This document shows, one piece after another, positions 20,446-31,251 of a DNA stretch of 64,000 bases. Position 1 is the stretch's first letter. Each line of letters begins with the position of its first letter. This stretch comes from Haliclona indistincta. Lineage: Eukaryota > Porifera > Demospongiae > Haplosclerida > Chalinidae. The stretch spans positions 11,053,086-11,117,085 of the forward strand of contig OZ024785.1 of the NCBI GenBank assembly GCA_964017065.1, read 5' to 3'. The notes beneath the pieces were generated by a model. That model was not told the DNA's origin and made no database searches. It saw nothing but the letters and a program-made list of their open reading frames with translations. The position numbers and the translations under genes are program-made.

Positions 20446-21960
20446 ATGGCTTTTAGGAAGGCTTGCGCGGAATCGATCAAGGCTGCGAGCGTGCCTACGC
20501 ACGCACTAGTGCAGTTTTACGCCGATAACACAGTCAGTATCATCGGTGTAAAGAAGCTGGAGGCAAAGGAGATGACGCCGGGCAGCGAATGCATGGTGCG
20601 CTGGAGCAAGGCTAAGAAATACACTGGATTGTTGCTAGCTGTTGGTAAGTATTATTCGTTGCGCGTACTTCACGTTGCTCTCATGCTCGAATGACAGGAA
20701 GTAAAGAGGAAGTGACGACAGCTATGGAAGAGGAAATGGAGATTGCTGCAAAAGTTGGGAGGAAGAAAGAGCAAGAAAAGCCAAAGTCTAGGAAGAGAAA
20801 GCAGCCCAAAGAGACAAAGGTACGTGACAGCTCTTTACTGTAACAACACATGATAGAATTTGCCGTTTTAGGAAAAACCTGCAAAGAAGAAGCCAACATC
20901 TAGCTTTGAAATAAAGTGCCTGGGTTCACCGCCGAGCAGGAAGGATACTGAAGAGAAGGGGAAAGATACTGAGAAGGCGAACGATACTGAGAAGGCAAAG
21001 GATACTGAGAAGGCGAAGGACACCGAGAAGGCGAAGGATACCGAGAAGGTGAAGGATGAGAGGACGAAGCAGTCGGCACAACTCAGTATTTTGCTTGCTT
21101 CATCATCATCATTATCATCATTTCCAGAGTCCCAAGAAGTCATGTCGGACAGCGAGTCGGAGGATGATTCAGTTGTTTCTTCTGTAATAGAGAAAGTTAG
21201 TTCTACATTGTTTTCATGCACTAGATACTGTACTGTACTAAATTGTATTGTGAATGTTAGTCAGCCTCTTAACTTAAGTGTGATCAGCTGATCACCTACT
21301 TACTGTGTTTACATTCCATTTACAAGTGGCTTAATGAATTCTATTACACAGGTCATCACTGTCAGGAAGGAAGTTAACAGTCCTATACACATGACTCCTT
21401 GGGACAACATGGGACATCAAGAGCTGATTGACGACATAAAGGACATTAAAGCTACACTTCATGAACTAAAAGACGCGTTTTCGCAACACTGCTATACCTG
21501 TACACAAGCCTATCCACCACAGTACCCACCACAGTTCTTTCCCTTCCCCTTGCAACAACCTCACTTACAGCCATCCACTCCCTCTTCACTACATGTAGCT
21601 GAGCAATCCGAGGACAGGACACCACCGCCGCTACCACCGCCACTGCCAGTGCCAGAAGCAAAGTTTACGACCGCATACTTGCTGGATAAGAAAGAGCAAA
21701 GCTGTTCTCGTCCGAATTTTGCAAGCAAGTTAGCAAAGGATCTCTTTACCATAGAAGAGTGAAGGACATCTAACGTAAAAGGTGTGCTTGGGAAGAAACA
21801 ACTAGACCCGAAAAAGATGCTTAGCATAAAGGAGGCAGTCTTCCAGATCTACCCGTGTGAAACAGGCGAATCTAGACAGTCGGCATGGGCAAGCTGCTGT
21901 AAGGCGATAGACGAATCTAATCGAAGATTAAACAGGCTTCCTAAGGACAACCAGATGTGA
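20446..21960 (+). pseudogene. BEN-domain protein gene with one in-frame stop
   Basis: Exons 20446-20644, 20698-20819, 20872-21195 and 21352-21960 join in phase (1, 0, 0). The N-terminal block (HALVQFYADNTVSII, then KPGS-like TPGSECMVRW) resembles the Tudor-like module often found ahead of BEN domains. The middle is charged and contains five to six KDTEKA repeats (an 18-nt minisatellite at about 20944-21055) and a serine run. A predicted coiled segment (LIDDIKDIKATLHELKDAF) and a proline-rich linker follow. The BEN domain is at the end: NFASKLAKDLFTIEE, SNVKGVLGKKQLDPKKML and AWASCCKAIDESNR. A TGA at 21760-21762 cuts inside the BEN domain; the frame then stays open to TGA 21958-21960. One base change (for example CGA to TGA) would explain it. 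BEN domains bind DNA and chromatin partners. AATAAA occurs at 22195. Confidence 0.85.
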
Positions 21961-22372
21961 ACCAGAACCAGATGTGACAGTCACTATGCATTGTTATATA
22001 CTCATTGTACATGTACATGTATAACAAAATTGGCAAAACTGTTTATAACACACAGAAGCATGACACGATCTGAATGTGATATGACTAACATAATAGTAGC
22101 ATTAGTACAGCATAATACTGGTATGATTGATTTATTACTTTGGTAAACAAGATAATGTGCCAACCCCCTCTATGTTGACAAGTGTTTCTGAAACAATAAA
22201 ACACAAAGGTTAGGATTTTCGGTTTGTAAACAAGTAAGGTCAAACAGACTAACACATCTGGCGCTGCCTCTTTGTGTTTCTCTTGTATGCATTTACTATA
22301 ATACAACATAATAGAGAATAACTCAACATCATTAAAATTAACTATGAACATGAAAATGTGACAAAATAATGT
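21961..22372. other. Spacer between convergent genes of the Tc1-BEN element
   Basis: Non-coding. It contains a short palindromic TGTACATGTACA near 22006 and the probable 3' ends of both transcripts. No internal transposon end was found here. Confidence 0.5.
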
Positions 22373-23385
22373 TTAAAAGCCTGAAGCATCACCATTTACA
22401 GCTATAACTCTTGGTATGACTTTTTCCACATGCCCTATGTACTTTTTGCACACATCGGGAGTCATGCTCGTCCAGAATGTCTTAATGCCGTCGATAAGGG
22501 TCTCTAAATTGGTCGGTTTGTACTCGTGCCTTAGATAATACTTTAACGACCCCCAGACATTCTCAATAGGGTTTAAGTCAGGGCTTTCCGCAGGAGTCTT
22601 AAACCAGTTCACTCCCTCATCAATTAGGAACTGCTTGGTGAAGTTGCTGCAGTGTTTCGGGTCATTGTCTTGTTGGAACCTGTGACCCTCAGGGAAGACA
22701 TTGGTCAGGAAGGGGAGGAGACCATGCTCAAGGATCCTACAGTATCTAGTAGAATTCATGATCCCAGTGAAGATGACAAGTGGAGTGGCACTACGAGTAG
22801 AGATGCCACCCCAAATGTGGACCTTGACTGGGTGCTTTGGCCTGGGCTTCAATCTCCTGGGCTGCTTCTTCTTTCGAAAGCAGAGACGGGTGTGGCTGTC
22901 GAGCTGTACAGACGACTCGTCCGTGAAGGCAACGTTCTGGAATTTCTCTTGAGCAGCAAGCTGCTTCCTACACCACTCCAATCGCTTCTCTTTGTTGGCC
23001 TCACGGACGAGTTGACTGTACTTGGGCCTCGTCGCTACCCAGCCCAGGTCCTTCCGTGCTCGCTTGATGGTCGGCAGCGATACCACGGTCTCTGGCCAGC
23101 GCGCTTCCAGCATAGCACGTAGCTTTCTGGCCGTTAGCTCATCGTTCTCTGTCATCGCCTCATCCAAGAAACGATACTGCTCTGTGCTTAGCTTCTGGGG
23201 CGAGCTGCGTGCGGCAAATCCGCAACTGTGCCGGTCCTTGCGTATTTCGCGAATAGTTTAAAGAGCGCTCGTCTGCTGACAAAGATGCCATCTTCCTCCA
23301 GTCTCTTCTTTATCCTTGCAGCAGAAAATCCTTTTCCCTTCAGCAACACAACTCTAGACCTAGTCTCCTTGCTTAGCCTCGGCAT
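22373..23385 (-). pseudogene. Tc1 transposase, one frameshift
   Basis: From ATG 23385-23383 the frame reads MPRLSKETRSRVVLLKGKGF (first helix-turn-helix) and breaks near 23192, where a one-base loss brings TAA into frame. The other frame continues QKLSTEQYRFLDEA (second HTH, then the catalytic domain) to the stop at 22373. The DD34E triad is visible: AFTDESSV, QQDNDPKH, and Glu in SPDLNPIENVW 34 residues on; the GIS..G motif (WGGISTRS) is also present. The total length, 1013 nt, is one base short of 338 codons, the normal Tc1 size. It ends convergently with the BEN gene. It is probably only just inactivated, unless the break is a sequencing error. Confidence 0.93.
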
Positions 23386-23467
23386 CTTGTCGCGCGCGTA
23401 CGTGCGTGTTTTTCCTCTTGCGCGCGAGAGGCTCGCGAGGGGTAATAATGCGTTAACGTGTATTGCG

Positions 23468-23523
23468 CAAGTGACACGCGAGCGTCCCGCGCGCAGGGAT
23501 GAACTTACACGAGAGCGGTACTG
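23468..23523 (-). repeat. Right terminal inverted repeat of the Tc1-BEN element
   Basis: Inverted copy of 20227-20282 with one substitution. It also lies upstream of the transposase, so its GC-rich sequence probably contributes to that promoter. Confidence 0.93.
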
Positions 23524-23525
23524 TA

Positions 23526-24180
23526 TTTCTAATTCCTGTTCAAGGAACACACATTTTAGCTTGCTGAGGTGCTTGTCTTCATCCTTTTTTATAACTTGTT
23601 TCAAGAAATCTTCTCCTTTCTCGACACAACCCTCAAATCTATCTTCCCATTTGATTGTAAACCAGCAATATCAGCAGATACTTCAGTGATTGACTTTAGT
23701 ACACTGTCTGCCGTCTTCTCGAATTTTTTTACAGTCAATAGAACAGTCGGTAAGCAGTTCTAGACCAGCACGTCGCCAATATGTGATAGTGGTGCTGGTT
23801 CAGCTCTGCCCTCAGGCTCACTAGTACTAGAGACAAACTTCATTGCTTGAACCGCGGATCAAGCATGGCAGCAATTACGTATGTCTCACTACGTTTTTGA
23901 CGATTTTTGGTTTCGCATTGATCTGTGTCTGTAGACCACAGTAGAGCTCTGTGGTTGACATCTCTTCGTCCTCTAACGTCAATAGCTGTTCCACTGTGTT
24001 CTCCTGGTAAGTGGTGTTACGAAAGGCAGATTGCTTTCATGCTGATACTCATATTGAGTGCATAGAATATAAGTACGAACTGTACTTTTTGCTGGCTAGC
24101 AGTACTGCATGTGTTAGCACTTCAGGGAGCTATTCAGTTGGTATTTGCATGCCTTGGGTACGTCTTGTCTTTTTATTTGT
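23526..24180. other. Right flank of the Tc1-BEN element
   Basis: A minus-strand frame about 23530-23650 (WEDRFEGCVEKGEDFLKQVI, then KKDEDKHLSKLKCVFLEQEL) looks coding and helical but breaks on both sides. It may be an exon of a gene interrupted by the insertion. Otherwise nothing is recognised. Confidence 0.3.
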
Positions 24181-24199
24181 AGTCGCGCGGTGTCTCGTC

Positions 24200-24379
24200 T
24201 ACACAGCACCATACAGTCATTCCAATTAGCTCGTTTTCTGTCTGTACGAAATCCGCTGCTTCCTCAAAAGGTACGAGTATTTTAATCAGGTCTCTGAGTA
24301 TGTTTCTGTCATAGCTTGACAGACAAGGAGCACCTGCTTTTCTGGAGCACCCTCGACTTAACGTCTTCGTAACGCGCAT
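24200..24379 (-). pseudogene. hAT transposase scrap
   Basis: The frame DRNILRDLIKILVPFEEAAD with FVQTENELIG resembles the L.PFEEAT....E..-type region of hAT transposases. It is only about 60 codons, with nothing catalytic left. Confidence 0.45.
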
Positions 24380-24732
24380 ATAGCCAAATATATAACAATC
24401 ATGCAGTAAAAACTACTGGCGTGACTTAGCTGTAGGAAACAATGCATGCATGGAGTGAATATGTCAAATCACACATGCATGCATGTAGTGCTGAATCGAT
24501 GAGCCGATATATTATCTATAATTATATGCCGATATGATTGTATCTGTACTGTATCTGAATCAGTCAAAACGATATCGGTATTGCCGATAAAGGAGATCGG
24601 TATTGCCGATAAAGGAGATTACGTACGTGCGCATACGATCACGGATAAATGCGTGAAATTGCTAAACAGATAAACGCGGGTACTCAGAATTGCTGTCACC
24701 TGCTGTAAACGTCGATCAGCAAAGCAGTGTCA

Positions 24733-25010
24733 TGTCGAAAAGATCGCCAATATGGAATTACTTTACTACAGGCAACAGCGATCGCCAAGCAACCTGCACT
24801 ATTTGCAGTGCTAACGTACCCAGAGGCGGTCAATCTGTGAAGCCCTTTACTACGACCAATCCAGTGGGGCATCTTCGCAAACATCCAAAAGAGTTTAGAA
24901 AGTTTGTGGGATGAAAAGAGTGCAGCTGCTAGCAACACTGAACAGCAGGCAAGGAGAAGCAAGAAGTTCAAGCACATTAAAAAACATAAGATTAACAACA
25001 CTGAGTAAAC
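24733..25010 (+). pseudogene. BED-finger hAT fragment
   Basis: ATG at 24733 begins MSKRSPIWNYFTTGNSDRQA with CTIC and HLRKH, a BED-type zinc finger. The frame ends at TGA 24912-24914. A shifted frame continues SAAASNTEQQARRSKKFKHI and stops. The core transposase is missing. Upstream, at 24577-24618, the motif GGTATTGCCGATAAAGGAGA is present twice in tandem, perhaps the element end. Confidence 0.6.
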
Positions 25011-27964
25011 AAATAATGGTTGAAAAGCTATGTAAAGCACAGCAAGTGTGGTTACCAGTACTACTTAGTAAAACTGACTTATGCATTAAGAGTCACAGCA
25101 CATAACAATAAACATATCTAAAGCTAAAGCATGCATGCTATCATAGCAATCACAGCAGAGTCTAATACAGAGAGTGCTAATCAAGCATGGTGAATAAGAT
25201 ACGGTGAACTATAATCAAATAATCTCTAGCTACGAGTGTGACAGGAAACACATTGTGATTTGAACACAACCAACAAGAATATCACAATTCAAAACTGTTT
25301 TAAATGAAAATATTTAAAAGAAAACTTGTGACAAAAGCAAAGTTTGTATACAGCAAATTAACATAAAATTATGATATTAATAAAAAACAAGACAGAATAA
25401 GTTACAATGTTCTAAGAAAAATTTCAAACTTTAAAAGATTGACACTGAAAACCAAAAGAACTACATAAATGAAACAGTATGTGACATTGTGACTCAATTA
25501 AAGTGACATAGTGACACAATCGATCAAGAATTGATGATCGTCTTAGAAAGTACACGCTCGATTAACGAATAAAAATTATATGTCCCAAATTAATAACAAT
25601 ACAGTAATACCAAAAGAAATGTAAATAATTTTTTCTATTCAAACACTATGCAGAAATAGACACTGACTACAAAAAAAAATGAACAAAATTAGATATTTAG
25701 TGTTACTTAAAATGAAATGAACTGTTACAAAACCAAATTATTAGTATTGAAATCATCGTTAGAAAAAGGTGGAGCCAATAACAGTATCGATATAAAGGAA
25801 AGTGCAAGATTTGACAGAGGACGATTATAGCATATGGCATATTCACGACAACAAGACAGTGACAAAGAGCTGATATAAGATATATCATGCACAGCATGAT
25901 CGAGTAGTCTCATCAAGATATTCATATGTACTTTACTTCAAAACCGTACACGGATGAATCTGCACTTTTACGGATGGTGATTCAGTATATTATATGATAT
26001 CTGTTGTATATCAATACTGCTTGGCATTCTACAGCGCAAGTAAAGTCATCGTTTTAAACATCAAACATATGATTGTTCCATACAGAAGTCAGGCATCATT
26101 CAAGAGATTTTCGTAAAGATGTGTAGACAGCTGACACACGTCTTTATAGTCTCCAACAAAATTCTTTCACTATTGCCTTACGATATCCTAGAGCACTCAA
26201 ACTTAGTGACATATATTAACGAATGTTTTTTTTTCAGAAGTTTTCAAGATGATTAATCCATGACAGTCAATCTGATTCTTGTTACACAATACATTGTAAG
26301 GTTGTCTCATTATTAGTATTTCTTTGATTCTCATTTAAATCAACATGATTTCACTTTTCATTTTGTTTGCCCTCGTAATTCCAATAGTTGCTGATATGAA
26401 GAATTCATGCAGTCGGTGTATTAAAACAATTCTGTTGTTAGCCATATACAACAGTGACTCCAGCAGTAAACACTTTGTTAACTGTTTCTCGATAGCTAGT
26501 GTCAAGCTAGTTATCATAAATTTTAAATATCAAAAAAATTCATGAAAGGTCAAAATTAAAATATTACAACTGTTGTATCAATTGAAGGAAGTCACAATTT
26601 ATGAGAAACAAATAATAAAAATAAATTATAAGAACACAAGAACAGTTGATGATCAGAATAATGATCTTGGTAGTATAAATAGAACAGCAATAATGAAAAA
26701 TAACAGGGCAAGCGAGTAAAGTAAGAAAACAAAAATAAAAATTAATTTTGACATAACAGTCAATTCTTTCATAACTATATTAATGATTCTCGTCAAACGA
26801 AATATAATTTTTTTAAACAGAAAACGAAAACGAGCAAAATAGAATGCAAACCTACAATAATGACAAAAATAATACTAATACAATTAAAACCTATTATCAA
26901 CTAACAAATGCTCAAATAATTACTAAAACCTGCTAACCTGTTAACATAAACGTAACTTGAAATGTCAGATTGTAACTAGTCGTTACATACACTATAGTGT
27001 AAACAGATGAATGGCAGGACTGGAGTTAAAAACAAAAAGCACCATCTTACACAAAGAAGTCTACAAATATCAACTACATGCATGACTCAGCGCACAAATA
27101 GAATAAACATGTAACGCACAAATAGAATAAACGATCGTGTACAACAATGATTATTGTTATCAATATTCAACCATAAAAATATTATAAATTACAATTGGAC
27201 TCGTCAACAAGTGGTCTCAATGCCTTATCAACAAGCAATGCCTTCGATTAACAATTCAATAATTATCCCACTCACGAGCTAACAAAACTTCTGATAAACA
27301 GTCTATTAAAGATAGAACACTGGCTGGGTTCAACACAAACACCGTCAAGAAAACAATTCTTCAATTGCACATGGACACACAGTGATGACACTTGGTCGAT
27401 AGTGATAGTCTCGATACAACAATGTAGACACATAATGTCTCCAACACATAGACAACACACAGTAGCACTTAATAACTTAACACGAGGCAAAGGCACATAA
27501 AATCACACATTGTGTAGACACATAGCACGTGACATCACAATCACGTGATTGGAAGCCATATCGGGTGACTGAAAGCCATATTGGGTGACAGGAAGGCATA
27601 TTAGATGACAGGTTGCCTTTCTCATACCTCTGGTACAGTGACGGAAACAATAAACTCCAAGAAACATGCTGCATAGTTTACCCATGACTGTATCTACACT
27701 GTTTCTTCGCCGCGTGTACATAGCATTGCTAAAACAGTTTGCTGTCCCCCAACGAGTACAAAGATACACAGACGTGCACGACTGTGACATGGCACGCAAT
27801 GGGTCTATACACACACATGCACTCCTATTCTTTAAGTTGCCCTTCACTTACATCTTGTAATCAATCAGTAAGTAACAAAACAACCGTGTACAACAATGAT
27901 AATTCATAATAATTCATCTATCAAACACGTGTACAAACACTATACTGAACGAGTTGTGGCTTAC
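25011..27964. other. Long AT-rich non-coding region
   Basis: No supported exon over nearly 3 kb. Small repeats are present: CGCACAAATAGAATAAAC twice at about 27094-27134; a degenerate 20-24-bp unit around GGAAGCCATATCGGGTGAC at about 27548-27622; and CGTGTACAACAATGAT at 27136 and again near 27885. A 69-nt copy of the P2X7-like gene end is listed separately. Confidence 0.5.
25419..25487 (+). repeat. 69-nt copy of the P2X7-like gene's 3' end
   Basis: Matches 19125-19193 with a single substitution. The copied segment covers the last eight codons, the stop codon and the first part of the 3' UTR including the AATAAA region (here mutated to CATAAA). It has the same orientation as the gene. No other part of the gene is nearby. 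Confidence 0.9.
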
Positions 27965-28317
27965 TTGGAATTTCACCATGAGTTACAACACCTTGTGATG
28001 AGCGCAAGTTGAAACAACAATGGTTGATGTATACGAGTCGCTCAGGTCGTTCGGATTCAATCATGTCCTCAAAGTGAGAGACGGTAGCCATTGATCGACT
28101 AAACAGAACAGATAAACATTCGTAAATCAATCATAGATAAAATACATTGCTTATTAGTCACAAACCTGTACAAAGAGAGCAGACGACAAGGAAACACCGC
28201 GATGGCAGCCGATACAAGAGACAGTTGATTCCCGCCATTTTGGTCGCTCTTGCCCGCGTGGAGATTGCGCAATAACTGGGTGTGGTCAGTTATTTTCTTA
28301 CCCGCCCACTCCGACAT
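27965..28317 (-). CDS. Candidate first two exons of a minus-strand gene
   Basis: Exon 28317-28166 starts MSEWAGKKITDHTQLLRNL and ends before GTTTGTG. Exon 28098-27965 (SRSMATVSHFEDMIESERPE...) follows acceptor CTGTTTAG and ends before GTAAGC. Reading phase is kept at the junction. I could not find the next exon with confidence, and the protein is not recognised. It may be non-coding chance. Confidence 0.25.
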
Positions 28318-28499
28318 CGTCTTGAAGCACTGTGAGCTACTATACATCAGTGATCTTCTCCAGTTGAAGGAAGTGAATTTGACTGCAGTGAAGACGAAGA
28401 ATATCGTTTGACTAGATTTAGGGGGTGGGGCAGCATCCACGTTGAGAGGTTTGATTCTAGCTCTACACGAGACTGCACTTAACAAATTCATGAACTAGT

Positions 28500-29110
28500 C
28501 TCCTGCACAATAATCAACATTGTAACTAATTCTGATCCGCACATTCTTTACTGAACATAAACTATTCATAGTTCAGTACAGCAGCATGAGAGGTGTGAAC
28601 TGCAAACAGTTATCACTCATTCATAGCATGCTTGCATTTACTTATGATTCACTCATTGATGATTCTGACAAACACTATAATAAAATACAATGATTGCTGA
28701 AGTAACATTTCTATGTAATTGTCATTCTCTATCACAATAAACTCATGATTGAATCTTTCATTTCCCAAGTGACACGATTGGCATCAATTTAAGGATGGGC
28801 AGAGTCTGTGAACGCCCACTCATGAACTTCAAACTCTTGATTGCTAAAATTATTCTGAGAGGAGAGAGAGAAAGGAAGACGAAGAAAGTAAAAATGGGAG
28901 GAGAGTGAGAAAAGGGAAAGGTAGAGGAGTAGTGATTCAGTTCAAATTTAGCAATTGTAATTGTAACATTTTGTATTACATCTAGATAATACATTGTCTA
29001 TTAATAACAAGATCTAATAGCATACTAGCCATTGACAGAACAGGAAGAAAAGTTGTTGAGGGAAAAAGGAATCTGCTGCTCAATGGAGTATCCGCTGCTC
29101 ACAGGTGCTG
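28500..29110. other. No gene seen
   Basis: AT-rich with a purine-rich GAGAGGAGAGAGAGAAAGG-type run at about 28857-28930. Confidence 0.4.
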
Positions 29111-29114
29111 CCCA

Positions 29115-29510
29115 ATGGAGTATTTTTCAACAATCGCATCTAATTTGCATTGCGAAGTGGAAGCGAACACAGACAACTTCGCCACAACAACTGCCAAATC
29201 ACGGTTGTGGAAAGGTCTGGCGAGTGACCATTTCTCCGATATGTCGAAGAAGTACAACCAGGGAGGATTCAAAGGAAAGAAAATCAGCCCAAAAGCAGTC
29301 GCTCAATACACCAACCAAGAAAATCTACAGAGATGCCCAGTTCTTCTGTTTAAGAACAAAATCTTTGCCGTGGCAAGTGATCTAAAGGGAGTCTTTTACT
29401 TGCAGTCATTGCTGATGCCTAACCATCTTGCTGGTTTTTTATCAAGCCACTAGGCTACCTGGTTTTCTACTAGGCTACCACAGTCTCAACAACATGGTTA
29501 GAGATATGTG
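29115..29510 (+). pseudogene. Crypton-like tyrosine recombinase (DUF3504-type) fragment
   Basis: The frame 29115-29453 includes TTTAKSRLWKGLASDHFSDM and NQENLQRCPVLLFKN, matching the region ahead of the catalytic part in KIAA1958/Crypton-type recombinases (typically QRCPV.LYK). A second frame about 29470-29510 reads GYHSLNNMVRDMC, equivalent to the H.TL..MVK.MC motif. The Arg-His-Arg-Tyr catalytic end is lost into a simple repeat. Confidence 0.5.
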
Positions 29511-29513
29511 CCA

Positions 29514-29594
29514 ACTCACTCACTCGCTCGCTCGCTCGCTCGCTCACTCACTCACTCACTCACTCACTCACTCACTCACTCACTCACTCACTCC
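29514..29594. repeat. (CTCA)n and (CTCG)n microsatellite
   Basis: About 20 tetranucleotide units: CTCA, then CTCG, then CTCA again. It interrupts the Crypton-like fragment. Confidence 0.95.
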
Positions 29595-29698
29595 TCACCC
29601 ACCCACTCACTACATACTCATTTCTCCTCCCTTTCCTCTCTCAGTCTCTATCTTCTCCTATAGCAATATCTCGGCTCAGTTCACCACCCTCTTGACAG

Positions 29699-30682
29699 CA
29701 CAGAGTGGAACAGATAAAAAAGGTTACTATCAATAATGTACTCATGTACACGCAATCACGCACATGTTACATAGCTTGTCATGTACTTTCAAATCATAGT
29801 TCATTGTGTTGTAGGAAGAAATGATTAATGAGAGATTAAGAGAAGAGGAACAAGACAGGTGAGAATAGTAGCAACTGCTTTTTAATGGCGTTACATTACT
29901 AGCCTAATCAGGGACATGTCATCTTTGTATGTACATGTACCAGTAGTCTAGTCAGACAGTCTGTGACACAAGTACAGTAAAATGTGTCGTGTTGTATGAT
30001 TTCAATCACTGGCTTCTTACTTGGTATTTTTATAACAAATCTGATACTATGTACATCTGCTGCTTTACACACCTTTACACACATCTGCTGCTTTACAACA
30101 TGTTGAGTCTGTGAGTAGAGCCGTATTCATCTGTTGTAGGTGGGTTGTCAAATTATTCCAACGAAGGATTGGTCGAAAATTGAGAGGAGTTCTTAATCGT
30201 CAAGTAATCAGCATTGCACGATGATGCCATGTATATAGCAGTTATATACCGATCAGGAGGTGTTTAAGCGATTTAAAGCCCGCGGGCGTAGCCCAAGGGC
30301 TTTAAATGCTTAAACACCGACTGTGAGGTATATAACTACTTTAAACCATAGTGCGCTGCTTCCCTGACGTCTAGCTGGCTATCTTACGTCGCAGGAAGAC
30401 CGCAGAGCAGCACGAGCGCCGTTTCTTTGTGGATTCTCGAACGCGGCGGCCATCTTGAAACGCGTGCGGGCTGTACACGATTTATAGCCCTCATTAACGC
30501 TCGTTACATCAAAGAGAATTATTCATACTATGGTTTAATTATGATTTTTCTCTCAGATCTGCAAAGCTGCGAGGAAGCTCATGATGAAGAGGATGCATGA
30601 TTGCAGATCTCATCTCATCTTAATTAGAAGCTGTACATGTACATGTAGCAATGTATACACAAGAACAGCTTTTATTCAGTAG
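29699..30682 (+). CDS. Candidate small spliced gene, basic helical protein
   Basis: Four short exons keep phase: 29699-29722, 29815-29858, 30140-30203 and 30557-30682 (TAG at 30680-30682). The product is charged and helical (EEMINERLREEEQDR, then WVVKLFQRRIGRKLRGVLNR), followed by KAARKLMMKRMHD and a cysteine-rich tail. The last intron holds the hairpin repeat 30237-30345. The start exon is not identified. The splice sites fit well, but each exon is small, so chance assembly cannot be excluded. Confidence 0.35.
30237..30345. repeat. Hairpin repeat with conserved internal loop, copy 2
   Basis: Outer stem ATATACC/GGTATAT, then the asymmetric loop AGGAG opposite CGACT, then the inner stem GTGTTTAAGC/GCTTAAACAC and an AAAGCCC/GGGCTTT apex stem. 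CCATAGTGCGCT follows at about 30337. The loop and the downstream motif match copy 1 at 2914-3082 while the stem sequences do not. A further inverted pair TTAAACCATAG (30333) and CTATGGTTTAA (about 30527) may mark the element edges. Confidence 0.7.
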
Positions 30683-31250
30683 TTTATTATGTTGTTGTAT
30701 CATAGACGTAGTGACTGTGAGAACATCATAACATTTTCTATCACAAGTTTTCAAAATTTCTCAGCTGTATAAATAGAATCTTATACTCATTTTAGTGACG
30801 TTAGATGCTCTGCAATGCTTTACTAAGTGCTGCTTAGAACAATTCTCTCTTGGACTCTCCAACCACACTGCAAGCATCTCCAGTTTGCAATCTTTGACTT
30901 TTTTCTTTGATATTTCTCAATCAGCTCTAAAGTCGAGTACTGTATTCCTAGCTGCACTCCAAGATGGGACCACACTCCAGAGCTACCATCTAAATGTTGC
31001 GCGACTACAACTGCAAATTGTAGTAAGACATAATAATTCATGCAGTTTTAAAGTCATACCCAACGTACCTTCGGAAAGTGAGTGTATCAATGGATGGTGT
31101 ATTTCATGACCAAAACCTGTATACACACGAAAGATCATGCATGCGCAATCTAGTCAATATCATGGTACCTGTTTTGGAAGTTCACAATGGTCCATATAGC
31201 AGCAATGGTGAGATCAATACAGTAATGTTGTTAATGTGCTTTACTCACAA
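30683..31250. other. No gene seen
   Basis: A 104-codon ORF at 30795-31109 has no motif and an overlapping antisense ORF. No repeat boundary is visible until the LINE begins. Confidence 0.35.
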
Positions 31251-31251
31251 T

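Larger units (their letters stand above)
20227..23523. mobile_element. Tc1/mariner-type transposon carrying a BEN-domain gene
   Basis: A 3297-bp unit flanked by TA on both sides (20225-20226 and 23524-23525) and ended by 56-bp inverted repeats that start CAGTACCGCTCTCGTG and differ at one position. Inside are two convergent genes: a BEN-domain gene on plus (20446-21960) and a Tc1 transposase on minus (23385-22373). No second, internal Tc1 end is visible between them, so the outer repeats appear to delimit one element containing both. Ordinary Tc1 elements are about 1.6 kb and carry only the transposase. Each gene has a single disabling change, consistent with a young copy. Confidence 0.85.

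Noticed and set aside
21760..21762. TGA read as selenocysteine
   Set aside because: BEN domains have no such residue at this place and no SECIS-like element was noticed; a nonsense change is simpler.
22652..23689. Several plus-strand ORFs of 80-156 codons
   Set aside because: They are antisense shadows of the Tc1 transposase and the GC-rich inverted repeat.
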